In this document: in pieces, positions 45,343 through 54,143 of the stretch | How the letters are laid out: each line of letters starts with the position of its first letter | How positions within the stretch are numbered: the first letter of the stretch is position 1 | NCBI RefSeq assembly: GCF_019645875.1 | Contig: NZ_CP081000.1 | Span: 1,550,001-1,614,000 of the forward strand | Source of the DNA: Mycolicibacterium senegalense | GTDB lineage: Bacteria > Actinomycetota > Actinomycetes > Mycobacteriales > Mycobacteriaceae | DNA length: 64,000 bases | Direction: 5' to 3' | Program-made: the position numbers and the translations under genes | Notes under the pieces: model-generated | Seen by the model: only the letters and a program-made list of their open reading frames with translations | Told to the model about the DNA's origin: nothing | Database searches by the model: none

Positions 45343-46594
45343 AATTCAGCCGAGTGGTCTCCAACAGAACCCCGGCGGCCGGCAACCGATTGCGCAACGC
45401 GTCGCCCATTGCTGTGGCCGGAGTGAGCACCCCGCCCAGATCCGAGAGCTTGTCGCGGTCCAGCGCGAGCGCCAGTCCGCTCTCGCCGAGCAACACCGCT
45501 GTCGCGAGGTAACTCGGATCGCCCTGCTGGGCGATGACGGCCCGGTACCGGGCGCCACTTGTGGTGGTTGTGTACGTCTCGATCCGGTAGCGGCCTTTGG
45601 CCAGGGCATGTGCGCTAGGTCCGGTGCCCGGTTGCGGCATGACGCGTTCCAACAATTTCGAGGGCAACGTGTCGGCGTAACGCATGCCCAGCCGCGATAG
45701 ACCGGCGAGAGCTGCGGTGGAGGCCGCCGCCGCAACCGGGGCGAGCATCGAAGGACCGCTGCTGACCTGCTCGGCATAACGGAACGTGCGGCCATACGCC
45801 CAGTCCAGAAGTGCGTTGCTACGCCGTACGATGCGCGAGTTCTCCGCCGCCATGATGAATGCGCCGGTCCAGCTACCCTCCAGTTCGGGCGCGATCTGTG
45901 CTCCGCGCCGCAACGGGGTATCAGATTGGTGCCCGAGTTCGGGCTCGGCGTCGCGATCGGTGCTCAGTGTGTAGGGGTCGAGCATCGCCCGCCGGATCTC
46001 GGGGTTACCCGACATGGTGCGCCGGGCTTCCAGGATCGACGCGAGGGTGCCTCCGGACGCCCCACCGACGAACTCTCGCACCACCATGTTGGTATCGGTG
46101 AGCGCGCCCTCCCCGTCGGCACGCGCACGATCATAGAGGGCATAGACGGCGAGATCTGAAGGGATCGAGTCGAACCCACACGAGTGGACGATCCGCACAC
46201 CGGTGTCAACGGCTTGTTTGTGGAACTGTTCGGCGCTGGCCAAGACGAAGGGCGTCTCCCCGGTGAGATCGGCGTAGTCGGTACCGGCATCCACACAGGA
46301 CGCGACCAACGGTAGGCCGTATTTGGTGTATGGCCCAACGGTGGTGACGACGACCTGAGTCCGCGCGGCCATGGCTGCCAGCGAGGCCGGTGACCCGGCG
46401 TCGGCCTCGATCATCGGCCAGCCTTGAGCTGACTCACCGAGCGTCCCGCGCACCGCGCGCACCTTCTCGACAGACCGACCGGCTAGGGCAATCCTGGCTG
46501 TGCCGCCCGCCTTGGCCAGGTAGGTGGCAGTGAGCCTGCCGACGAAGCCGGTGGCGCCGTACACGACGATGTCGAACTCCCGCTGTTGAGCCAT
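45341..46594 (-). CDS. Saccharopine-dehydrogenase-like / trans-acting enoyl reductase family protein
   Basis: A 417-aa protein. N-terminal Rossmann domain with VVYGATGFVGRLTATYLA and the VVVTTVGPYTKYG and HSCGFDSIPSDLAVY motifs, which are those of the mycobacterial Rv2449c/Rv2953 group. Rv2953 is the trans-acting enoyl reductase for phthiocerol and phenolphthiocerol synthesis. The C-terminal part has a hydrophobic stretch (about residues 280-300) and GTGPSAHALAKGRYRIETY. The real substrate here is unknown, most likely a lipid or polyketide intermediate. Confidence 0.87.
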   Translation of the reverse strand: MAQQREFDIVVYGATGFVGRLTATYLAKAGGTARIALAGRSVEKVRAVRGTLGESAQGWPMIEADAGSPASLAAMAARTQVVVTTVGPYTKYGLPLVASCVDAGTDYADLTGETPFVLASAEQFHKQAVDTGVRIVHSCGFDSIPSDLAVYALYDRARADGEGALTDTNMVVREFVGGASGGTLASILEARRTMSGNPEIRRAMLDPYTLSTDRDAEPELGHQSDTPLRRGAQIAPELEGSWTGAFIMAAENSRIVRRSNALLDWAYGRTFRYAEQVSSGPSMLAPVAAAASTAALAGLSRLGMRYADTLPSKLLERVMPQPGTGPSAHALAKGRYRIETYTTTTSGARYRAVIAQQGDPSYLATAVLLGESGLALALDRDKLSDLGGVLTPATAMGDALRNRLPAAGVLLETTRLN

Positions 46595-46629
46595 AGGCCG
46601 AAACTACGCTGCGGTACTCGCCAACGATG

Positions 46630-46676
46630 TGACCAACTGGCGGCTGTGGAGGCCGAAAGTTCGTACGTTTGGCGGG
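46630..46676 (+). promoter_or_regulatory. Bipartite repeat element, copy 2
   Basis: GTGACCAACTGGCGG (46630-46644) and CGTTTGGCGG (46667-46676), same bases and same 37-bp phasing as copy 1 at 43085-43131. It lies in the divergent gap, 36 bp from the minus-strand gene start. Confidence 0.55.
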
Positions 46677-46730
46677 TTCTCATGTCGGCGTAGTTACCCG
46701 ACAATGCGCTGCAGCCTGCGGCGGTATCAT

Positions 46731-46752
46731 GTGACAACTGTCACTGTCAGAT
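46731..46752. promoter_or_regulatory. Family-A operator 4, before mmpS-mmpL
   Basis: GTGACA (46731-46736), 8-bp spacer, TGTCAGAT (46745-46752): 11 of 12 core bases match. 173 bp before the mmpS start. Confidence 0.82.
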
Positions 46753-46925
46753 AATGGACTTATCGATAGATTCGCTAAACACCCTGCGGTACCGTTTCGC
46801 CGTATGCGGAACCCTGGTTCCCCATGCGGGTGGGCTTGCGTGCCGTTCAGTGAACAAGCTTTGTCGGACAGCCGATTTCGATCGGCCTTTAGGGCGACGC
46901 GGATTACAACCGAGGAGGCGCAACT

Positions 46926-47354
46926 GTGTTCGGGTTGCTCAAGAAAGCGTGGATACCACTCACGTTGGTGGTGGTCGTCGCTCTGGGCGCGTATGCGATC
47001 GTGCGGGTTCGGGAGTCCAACCATCACGTACCCAAAGTGGCCGAAGGCTCAGGTATCACCGCGAACTTCAACCCGAAGCACATCACCTATGAGGTCATCG
47101 GCTCCGGCGGAACCGCCAACCTCAACTATCTCGACGAGAACGGTCAGCCCCATCTCATCGAGAACACCCCGTTGCCTTGGTCGTTCACCATCGTGACGAC
47201 GCTGCCCTCGATGTCGGCCAACATCATGGCCCAGGGCGATCGTGACGTCAGCGATCTGCGGTGCCGGGTGACCGTCGACGGCGAGGTCCGCGACGACCGG
47301 GCCAGTACCGACGCCGTCAAACCGTTCATCTACTGCTTGGTGAAATCCGTATGA
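46926..47354 (+). CDS. mmpS: MmpS-family membrane protein
   Basis: A 142-aa MmpS protein: one N-terminal membrane segment (about residues 6-27, AWIPLTLVVVVALGAYAIV) and a periplasmic beta-sandwich with HITYEVIGSGGTANLNYLDENG and VTTLPSMSANIMAQGD, typical of MmpS4/5-like proteins. Two cysteines (DLRCRV, FIYCLV) flank the last strands. It partners MmpL in exporting lipids or siderophores. GTG start with GAGGAGG upstream. Overlaps mmpL by 4 nt. Confidence 0.93.
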   Translation: MFGLLKKAWIPLTLVVVVALGAYAIVRVRESNHHVPKVAEGSGITANFNPKHITYEVIGSGGTANLNYLDENGQPHLIENTPLPWSFTIVTTLPSMSANIMAQGDRDVSDLRCRVTVDGEVRDDRASTDAVKPFIYCLVKSV

Positions 47355-50287
47355 GCACTGCGAAGAGGAGCGAGCAAATGGGCAGCGCACACTCGAAGCC
47401 GCACCGTCCGTTCCTGGGCCACATGGTCCGGATCTTGTCGCTGCCGATCATCATCTTCTGGGTGCTCGTGGTGGTCGCCCTGGGAGCGTTGGTCCCGTCT
47501 CTCAATGAGGTCGCCGCAAGCCGGTCCGTGCCGCTGAGTCCCACCAATGCGCCGTCGTACCAGTCGATGTTGAACATCGGCAAGGTGTTCCAGCAGTACG
47601 ATTCGGACTCTTCGGCGATGGTCGTGCTGGAGGGTGAGGACAAGCTCGGCGACGAGGCGCACAAGTTCTACGACCAGATCGTCGACAAGCTCGAAGCCGA
47701 TCACGAGCATGTGCAGAATGTTCAGGATTTCTGGAGTGATCCGCTGACCGCTGCGGGTTCGCAGAGCGTGGACGGCAAGTCGGCCTATGTGCAGATCTTC
47801 CTCAACGGTTCCCAGGGGACCAGCGCCAGCCACGAATCGGTGGCCGCGGTGCGTGACATCGTCGCCTCGGTGCCCGCACCATCCGGCATCAAGGCCCACG
47901 TTGCCGGCAATACCGTGCTCAACGCAGATTCCAGTATCGCCGGTCATCAAAGCATGCGGACCATGGAGTTGGTGTCGGTCGGCGTCATCATCGTGATGTT
48001 GCTCGGCATTTATCGCTCGGTGGTGACGATGTTGGTGTCGATGGTGATCATCGGGCTGGAACTGTTTGCCGCTCAATTGGTCACGGCGGCCGCGGGATAT
48101 GTGAACATCATCGGTCTGACCCCGTACGCGGTGAGCATGGTGACGATGCTGTCGTTGGCCGCGGGCACGGACTACGTGATCTTCCTATTGGGTCGCTACC
48201 ACGAGGAACGATCGAAGGGCCTGGACAGAGAAGACGCGTTCTACGTCGCGTACCACGGGGTCTCCCACGTGATCTTGGGTTCCGGGCTGACGATCGCCGG
48301 CGCGTGCATGTGTTTGACGATGACCACGCTGCCGTACTTCCAGACCATGGGCCTGCCGTGCGCCATCGCGATCCTGGTGATCATCGCCGCAGCGCTGACG
48401 CTGGCGCCGGCTGTGCTGACGGTGGCGTCCAAGTTCGGTCTGCTGGATCCCAAGCGCGAGCTGTCGGCCAGGGGTTGGCGCAAGGTCGGTACGGCGGTGG
48501 TGCGCTGGCCGATTCCGATCATCTTCGTCACCAGTCTGATTGCCGTCATCGGTTTCGTGAGCCTGCTGACCTATGTGCCGCAGTACAACGATCAGAAGTT
48601 CACTCCCGAGGACATGCCGGCCAACTTGGCCATGGGTGTCGCGGACCGGCACTTCTCCCAGGCCCGGATGAACCCGGAGCTGTTGATGCTGGAAGCCGAC
48701 CACGATCTGCGCAACCCGGCGGACATGCTGGTGATCGACCGGGTCGCCAAGGGCGTGGTTCACATGCGCGGTATCGAGCGCGTGCAGACCATCACCCGCC
48801 CACTCGGCTCGCCGATCGAGCACAGTTCCATCCCGTTCCTGCTCGGCGCGCAGAACGCCGGCACCCTGCAGGGCGCGAAGTTCAACAACGACAACTCGGC
48901 TCAGATGCTGGAACAGGCCGACGAGATGGGCCGGACTGTGGCCAGCATGGAGCGGATGTACACGCTCATGACCGAGCTGACCGCGACCACGCACAGCATG
49001 GTCGGCAACACCCACGAAATGGTGGAAGCTACCAAGGAGATGCGCGACAACCTGGCCGATTTCGACGATTTCTTCCGGCCGTTGCGCAACTACCTGTACT
49101 GGGAGCCGCACTGCTTCGACATTCCGGTGTGTCAGTCGTTGCGGTCGATCTTCGACACCCTGGACGGCATCGACACGTTGACCGACCAGACCCAGAAACT
49201 CGTCGTTGACATGGACCACATGGACCAGCTGATGCCGCAGATGCTGCCGGTGCTGCGCACCACCATCGACTCGATGAGCAGGATGCGGGACTTCATGATC
49301 GCCACGCACAGCACCATGGCCGGGATCCAGGCGCAACAGCAGGAACAAGCCAAGGGTGCCACCGAGATCGGCTTGTACTTCGATCAGGCCAAGAACGACG
49401 ACTTCTTCTACCTACCACCGGATGTGTTCGACAACCCCGACTTCAAGCGGGGCCTGAAGATGTTCGTCTCACCCGACGGGCATGCGGTCCGCTTCATCAT
49501 CACCCACCAGGGGGACCCGGCCTCGGTCGAGGGCATCGCACACGTCCGCGACATGAAAGACGTTGTGGCCGACGCGGTCAAGGGCACTCCGCTGGCCAAC
49601 GCGAAAGTGTCGCTGGCCGGTACGGCGTCGATGTACGCCGACATGCAGGACGGCGTCAAGACCGACTTGATGATCGCGATCATCGCGTCGATGATCTTGA
49701 TCTTCTCGATCATGTTGATCATCACCCGAAGTGTGGTGGCCGCCTTGGTGATCGTCGGCACCGTGGCCGCATCACTGGGCATCGCATGCGGCCTGTCGGT
49801 GCTGCTGTGGCAGGACGTCCTCGGGCTGGGCGTGCAGTGGATCGTGATCCCGTTGTCCATGGTGATCCTGCTGGCTGTCGGCTCGGACTACAACCTGCTG
49901 GTGGTCTCGCGCCTGCGGGAGGAGATCCACGCCGGGCTCAACACGGGCATCATCCGCGGCATGGGGGCCACCGGTCGGGTTGTCACGGCGGCCGGGTTGG
50001 TGTTCGCGTTCACCATGTTGACCATGATCGTCAGTGACCTGAGGGTGGTCGGCCAGCTCGGTACCACGATCGGTATCGGTCTGATCGTCGACACGTTGAT
50101 CGTGCGGGCATTCATGACTCCGTCGATCGCGGCAGCGCTGGGGCGCTGGTTCTGGTGGCCACTCAACACCATTGAGATCACCAGGCGCGGCCGCGTGGCG
50201 GGGGACCAGAAGCCGAGCGACGATGACACCGCCCCCATTCCCCAGGCCGCAGCGACCTCGGAGGCCGGAGATCATGGCCGAAACTGA
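47351..50287 (+). CDS. mmpL: MmpL-family RND lipid transporter
   Basis: A 978-aa RND transporter with twelve expected membrane segments in two halves, each with a large periplasmic loop. The proton-relay Asp-Tyr pairs are in GTDYVIFLLGRYHEE (first half) and GSDYNLLVVSRLREE (second half). The long helical part of the second loop (TTHSMVGNTHEMVEATKEM) marks the MmpL4/5-type cluster. It moves a lipid or glycolipid to the outer membrane. It overlaps mmpS and the tetR gene, so all three are co-translated. Confidence 0.95.
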   Translation: MSTAKRSEQMGSAHSKPHRPFLGHMVRILSLPIIIFWVLVVVALGALVPSLNEVAASRSVPLSPTNAPSYQSMLNIGKVFQQYDSDSSAMVVLEGEDKLGDEAHKFYDQIVDKLEADHEHVQNVQDFWSDPLTAAGSQSVDGKSAYVQIFLNGSQGTSASHESVAAVRDIVASVPAPSGIKAHVAGNTVLNADSSIAGHQSMRTMELVSVGVIIVMLLGIYRSVVTMLVSMVIIGLELFAAQLVTAAAGYVNIIGLTPYAVSMVTMLSLAAGTDYVIFLLGRYHEERSKGLDREDAFYVAYHGVSHVILGSGLTIAGACMCLTMTTLPYFQTMGLPCAIAILVIIAAALTLAPAVLTVASKFGLLDPKRELSARGWRKVGTAVVRWPIPIIFVTSLIAVIGFVSLLTYVPQYNDQKFTPEDMPANLAMGVADRHFSQARMNPELLMLEADHDLRNPADMLVIDRVAKGVVHMRGIERVQTITRPLGSPIEHSSIPFLLGAQNAGTLQGAKFNNDNSAQMLEQADEMGRTVASMERMYTLMTELTATTHSMVGNTHEMVEATKEMRDNLADFDDFFRPLRNYLYWEPHCFDIPVCQSLRSIFDTLDGIDTLTDQTQKLVVDMDHMDQLMPQMLPVLRTTIDSMSRMRDFMIATHSTMAGIQAQQQEQAKGATEIGLYFDQAKNDDFFYLPPDVFDNPDFKRGLKMFVSPDGHAVRFIITHQGDPASVEGIAHVRDMKDVVADAVKGTPLANAKVSLAGTASMYADMQDGVKTDLMIAIIASMILIFSIMLIITRSVVAALVIVGTVAASLGIACGLSVLLWQDVLGLGVQWIVIPLSMVILLAVGSDYNLLVVSRLREEIHAGLNTGIIRGMGATGRVVTAAGLVFAFTMLTMIVSDLRVVGQLGTTIGIGLIVDTLIVRAFMTPSIAAALGRWFWWPLNTIEITRRGRVAGDQKPSDDDTAPIPQAAATSEAGDHGRN

Positions 50288-50888
50288 ATCGAAGCTACGC
50301 CAACGTACGGACGGTCGACTGGACCGTTCACGCGATCCAGCGATTCTCAACGCGACATTGGCCATTCTGGCCGAACGCGGATATGACGCCACCAACATGA
50401 ACGACATCTGTGCACGCGCGGGGGTGGGCAAGGCCGCGATCTATCGACGGTGGTCCTCCAAGACGGCGCTGATCGCCGATGCACTCGTGTACTGGCGGCC
50501 CGATCTGCTCAACGAGGAAGCGCCCCAAACGGGCAGCCTTTCCGGCGACCTGGAAGTCATCATCGCTCGTGCGGCACACAACGACACGGACATGATCTCC
50601 AACGACTTGATTTTGCGCGTCGCATTAGAAGCTGTGCACGACCCCGCACTGGCCTCGGCGTTGGACGAATTGATTCTGTTTCGTGGGCGTCGTGTGGTGT
50701 CGACCATCTTGAGCGAGGCCGCTGCTCGCGGTGAAATCGCCGGTGACCGTGACTGGTCGCTCGTTGCAGATGTCCTCACCGGTATGGGGCTGATGCGTGC
50801 CATCACGGGCCAGAGCGTGGATGCGAAGTACGTGAGGGACGTCATCGAAACCCTCATTCTGCCCGCCCTCCGGCGCGAAGATGTCTGA
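50274..50888 (+). CDS. TetR-family regulator in the mmpSL operon
   Basis: A 204-aa TetR protein. Helix-turn-helix at about residues 21-67 (DPAILNATLAILAERGYDATNMNDIC, VGKAAIYRRWSSKTAL), the C-terminal domain of the TetR_C_16-like type. The start overlaps mmpL by 15 nt with GGAG 5-8 nt upstream; the stop overlaps marR by 8 nt. It is likely a feedback regulator of mmpS-mmpL and a possible alternative binder of the family-A sites. Confidence 0.9.
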   Translation: MAETESKLRQRTDGRLDRSRDPAILNATLAILAERGYDATNMNDICARAGVGKAAIYRRWSSKTALIADALVYWRPDLLNEEAPQTGSLSGDLEVIIARAAHNDTDMISNDLILRVALEAVHDPALASALDELILFRGRRVVSTILSEAAARGEIAGDRDWSLVADVLTGMGLMRAITGQSVDAKYVRDVIETLILPALRREDV

Positions 50889-51345
50889 CGCAGCCATCGC
50901 GCCCACGGGCGACTCGACAGCGCACCCTGACGATGTGGCCGAGCGCCTCCAACGGGTGCTCCTTCGACTCTGGGCCCGCCAGCGACAATGCGAGGTGAAT
51001 GAGGGCGGGGGCGCAGTCACGGTGCTACAGGTCGGCTACCTATCGGCGCTCAGCGTGCTGGGTCCGACACGAGCATCGGACCTCGCAGAAGCGCTCGGAG
51101 TGACTCCTGCTGCGACCACGGTGGCCGTACAACGCCTTACTCGATTCGGCCTGGTTGCCCGCTCGTCGAGGGCCTCAGATCACAGGGAAGTCCATCTCGA
51201 GATCACCGAACGTGGCCGCGAAGAATGTGAGCTGTCGATCAGCAAGCGGGAGAAGAAAACCCGCGCAGCGCTGAGTGAGCTGAGCTTTCAGGATCGCGAA
51301 GCGCTGAGACGGGCCATGCCGGTTCTTCGAGACATCTTCTCCTGA
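50881..51345 (+). CDS. MarR-family regulator
   Basis: A 154-aa winged-helix protein. The DNA-binding region holds RASDLAEALGVTPAATTVAVQRLTRFGLVARSSRASDHREVHLEITERG (about residues 63-112), in the MarR form. MarR proteins often sense small phenolic or lipid ligands. It is the last gene of mmpS-mmpL-tetR-marR and overlaps tetR by 8 nt. A short CGGCG-GTTC-CGCCG hairpin (51362-51375) follows the stop. Confidence 0.88.
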   Translation: MSDAAIAPTGDSTAHPDDVAERLQRVLLRLWARQRQCEVNEGGGAVTVLQVGYLSALSVLGPTRASDLAEALGVTPAATTVAVQRLTRFGLVARSSRASDHREVHLEITERGREECELSISKREKKTRAALSELSFQDREALRRAMPVLRDIFS

Positions 51346-51498
51346 ACCCATATTCAGTAGACGGCGGTTCCGCCGGCGGATACAGGATGAACGGCCACCA
51401 GTGGAAGGCCGTGGCGGGTGTAGCCCGAGTCTGTGGGAAATGGTGGATAGCAATACTTCTCGACAGTCGCCGTGGCCCAGATCAACCGGTGGGCGTAT

Positions 51499-51520
51499 TT
51501 GAAAGAAATAGTTGTCAGAT
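51499..51520. promoter_or_regulatory. Family-A operator, one strong half
   Basis: TTGAAA (51499-51504), 8-bp spacer, TGTCAGAT (51513-51520): right half perfect, left half four of six. 60 bp before the phosphatase start. Confidence 0.62.
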
Positions 51521-51580
51521 GATGTGCCTTAGGGCTAGCGTGATCTGGCACACACCGGGGACCGTCAGATGGAGTTGGGA

Positions 51581-52966
51581 ATGCATGATCCTTCGTTGAA
51601 TACGCGGAGACGTGGCCGGGCGGTTTCAACCGCTGCGGCAGCGGCCACTTTACTTGTGGTAACGGCACTTCCAGCGTGGGCGGCCGAGTCCATGACGATC
51701 ACCTTTGTGAGGCACGGGGAGTCGGCGGGGAACGCTTCGGGTGTCATGGACTCGTCGATCCCGGGGCCGCACCTCACTGAGAAAGGCGAGGCGGAAGCGG
51801 ACTCCGTAGCAGCATTGCTGGCCGAGCGCGACGCCCAGAATCCGTACGACGGGATTTACTGGTCACGCATGGTCCGAACCAAGGAAACCGCCGCTCCGAC
51901 GGTCGCGCTACTCGGCGAGGCCGGTGGTGAACTGCCAGGGGTTCATGAGATCGGCGCCGGTGTCTTCGAAGGCCAACCCGAGGATGGCCCCGGACGATAC
52001 GCGATCATGCTGGCCTCGCTGTCCTGGATCCTCGGCGCCACCTCCGTACCTATTCCAGGGTCGACCGACGGAAACGCGCTTGACGACCGGGTCGATGAGT
52101 CCATTCAGACCATTTACGACAACGGCGATCGGAATGCCATCGTGTTCTCGCACGGCGGCACGATCATGTTCTGGACGCTGATGAATGTGGAGAATCCCGA
52201 TCCCTTGCTGATCTTCCAACGGCCGCTGGGTAACACGGACATCGTGGTGGTGGAAGGAAACACCGAAGACGGCTGGGTCCTCAAAGAATGGGGTGGCGTC
52301 GAGGTTGCGGCTGATCCGTCACTACCTGTGAAATTGTTCGTCAACGCCCGCGATCTGGCTATTGCGCCGCAGAAGGCCGTTTACCGCATCGGGCAGGCCT
52401 TCGCCACGGGCGATACGTCGACGATCGCGGCTGCGATTCAAGACGGCATCACCGAGGTAGGCGAGACGACACTGGACTTTGTTCCCGAGATGATCCGCGA
52501 CACCGTCGAATCGGTTCAGGATGCGGTTCAGAAGCCGACATCCCAGCCGGGGCAGGACGATACGTCGGTCGCGACGCGGCTGAACGCATCGAGCTTGACC
52601 CGCGTCACAGAGGTTGCGGAGAGGCGGGCATCGGCGGAGCCTTCGACACTGACATCGGCTGCTGTGGCGACAGCGCGGACCGTGCCTGAAGCCGAGGGTG
52701 CGGCACCCGAGAAATCGGCACTTGGAAAAGCAACCGAAATGCCCAATCGTGCAACTGATTTGACCAAGGGCAACAAGACCGCGCCAGGCTCGACCGTGAC
52801 GGTGGGCGCCCGGCGGGATGCTGGTCTGCGCAACGCAGTACAGGGGGTCCGTGATCGGGTCGATCACGTGGCCAAGAAGATCACCGATGCCGCCCGCAAT
52901 GCCGGCAAGCCGGCGCGTGCGGCCGGGAACAGCGATAGCCGAGCTGCGCGTAGTGACGCGGCGTGA
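51581..52966 (+). CDS. Exported histidine phosphatase-family protein
   Basis: A 461-aa protein. N-terminal signal peptide with RRRGR and a hydrophobic core (AVSTAAAAATLLVVTAL), cleavage near AWAAES (residue 35). The phosphatase domain follows at residues about 37-240: RHG motif at Arg44-His45-Gly46 (VRHGESAGN) and the second histidine in VFSHGGTIMF. About 200 residues of Ala/Thr/Ser-rich, low-complexity sequence follow, ending in basic repeats (KKITDAARNAGKPARAAG), likely wall-bound. ATG 51581 is chosen for its GGAG spacing. Substrate unknown; a secreted phosphomonoesterase is likely. Confidence 0.86.
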   Translation: MHDPSLNTRRRGRAVSTAAAAATLLVVTALPAWAAESMTITFVRHGESAGNASGVMDSSIPGPHLTEKGEAEADSVAALLAERDAQNPYDGIYWSRMVRTKETAAPTVALLGEAGGELPGVHEIGAGVFEGQPEDGPGRYAIMLASLSWILGATSVPIPGSTDGNALDDRVDESIQTIYDNGDRNAIVFSHGGTIMFWTLMNVENPDPLLIFQRPLGNTDIVVVEGNTEDGWVLKEWGGVEVAADPSLPVKLFVNARDLAIAPQKAVYRIGQAFATGDTSTIAAAIQDGITEVGETTLDFVPEMIRDTVESVQDAVQKPTSQPGQDDTSVATRLNASSLTRVTEVAERRASAEPSTLTSAAVATARTVPEAEGAAPEKSALGKATEMPNRATDLTKGNKTAPGSTVTVGARRDAGLRNAVQGVRDRVDHVAKKITDAARNAGKPARAAGNSDSRAARSDAA

Positions 52967-52990
52967 CGCCCCAACCGTGATCGACGGCGA

Positions 52991-53020
52991 AGGGCCAGTG
53001 TGGATTCCCACGCTGGCCCT
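52991..53020. terminator. Bidirectional terminator
   Basis: AGGGCCAGTGTGG (52991-53003) pairs with CCACGCTGGCCCT (53008-53020), one G-T pair, ATTC loop, between two convergent genes. Confidence 0.87.
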
Positions 53021-53074
53021 AGGCGGTGTGGCGGCTCAGCTATTCGCCGTACGGCTCCATTTCGGACGCCACGC

Positions 53075-54064
53075 TCAACGTTCTAACGCGCGTCGGAAGA
53101 ACTCGGCCCGCGTGGCGGACGCAGCCTGAGAGACGGCCGCCTGTGCGATGTTCTCGAAACCGTGGAATCCACCGCCCCACATGTGCAGATCGACGCTGAC
53201 GCCGGCTTCGCTCAATTTCGTCGCGTAGATGATGGCCTCGTCGCGGAAGCCTTCCGCGGACCCCACATCGATGAAAGTACGTGGCAGGCTGGACAAGTCC
53301 TGCGCTCGCGCGGGCGCGGCATAGTAGGAGACGTCGGCCGTGCCACGGCGTTCGCCGAGTAGCGCGGTCCAACCATACAGGTTGCCGTTGCGGTCCCAGG
53401 TTCCGTCGTCGTCGAGCATCCGCGAGCTGTGGGTCTCGAACCGGTCGTCGAGCATCGGACAGACGAGCACCTGGTGACTCAATTGTGGAAAGCCCTCATC
53501 GCGTGCCATGAGTGCAGTGCCTGCGGCGAGTCCACCACCGGCACTGGTTCCGGTGATGATGATGTGCGATGGGTCGATTCGCAGCAGCCCGGAATTCTCG
53601 GCGCACCAGCGTAGGCCGTCGTAGCAGTCCAGGACAGGGGTGGGATCGGGGTACTCGGGTGCGCGCCGGTATTCGAGCGATGCGACGACGGCGGTGCCGT
53701 CGACCACATGCGACAGGAGGTCGTCCAAACCGAGGTGGCGGCCACCCGCGACCATCCCGCCGCCGTGGATGAAGTAGATCAACGGCCAGGGGCCGGGTCC
53801 CTCAGCAGGGCTGAGTACCACGATGGGGAGCTCGGCTTCCGCGGATCTCATTGTCAGCTCCTGGACCTGGACTCGCCCGCCGGCGGTCAGATCCACCGGT
53901 TCGCGCCCCGGCACGGCGGCCATCGTGATTTCGCGCATCTGCTCAAGCGTTTCGTCGCTGAGCGGTGGTGTGGCAGCCCGAATGGCGGCGAGCCCGGGGA
54001 GCAGTTCAGGGTCGTAGGGGGGTCGTGTCGGTGCCGGGCCGAACACAGGAGCTGTCTGGGTCAT
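53075..54064 (-). CDS. Alpha/beta hydrolase, hormone-sensitive-lipase family
   Basis: A 329-aa HSL-type esterase, paralog of the gene at 43211-44176 (shared LEYRRAPEYPDPTPVLDCYDG / VEYRIAPEFPDPYPVEDCYAG pattern). HGGG at residues 100-103, serine nucleophile 174 in GTSAGG, Asp in GSAEGFRDE and His in WGGGFHGFE. It should cleave ester bonds in small lipids. It stands alone on the minus strand, 79 bp downstream of the PucR-type regulator gene, which may read through to it. AAGGAGG precedes the ATG. Confidence 0.9.
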   Translation of the reverse strand: MTQTAPVFGPAPTRPPYDPELLPGLAAIRAATPPLSDETLEQMREITMAAVPGREPVDLTAGGRVQVQELTMRSAEAELPIVVLSPAEGPGPWPLIYFIHGGGMVAGGRHLGLDDLLSHVVDGTAVVASLEYRRAPEYPDPTPVLDCYDGLRWCAENSGLLRIDPSHIIITGTSAGGGLAAGTALMARDEGFPQLSHQVLVCPMLDDRFETHSSRMLDDDGTWDRNGNLYGWTALLGERRGTADVSYYAAPARAQDLSSLPRTFIDVGSAEGFRDEAIIYATKLSEAGVSVDLHMWGGGFHGFENIAQAAVSQAASATRAEFFRRALER

Positions 54065-54143
54065 GTAAACCTCCTTCGGAGTTCACTCAACCGGCTTCGA
54101 CTCGGATGCCACAGCCGACAATGCGACGCGACTGCCTCCTCGT

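Larger units (their letters stand above)
46595..46925. other. Divergent intergenic region before mmpS
   Basis: 331 bp without a gene. It carries the bipartite repeat element (46630-46676), the family-A operator (46731-46750) and GATAAT (46750-46755) overlapping the operator edge as a possible -10. The rest is unassigned. Confidence 0.6.
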
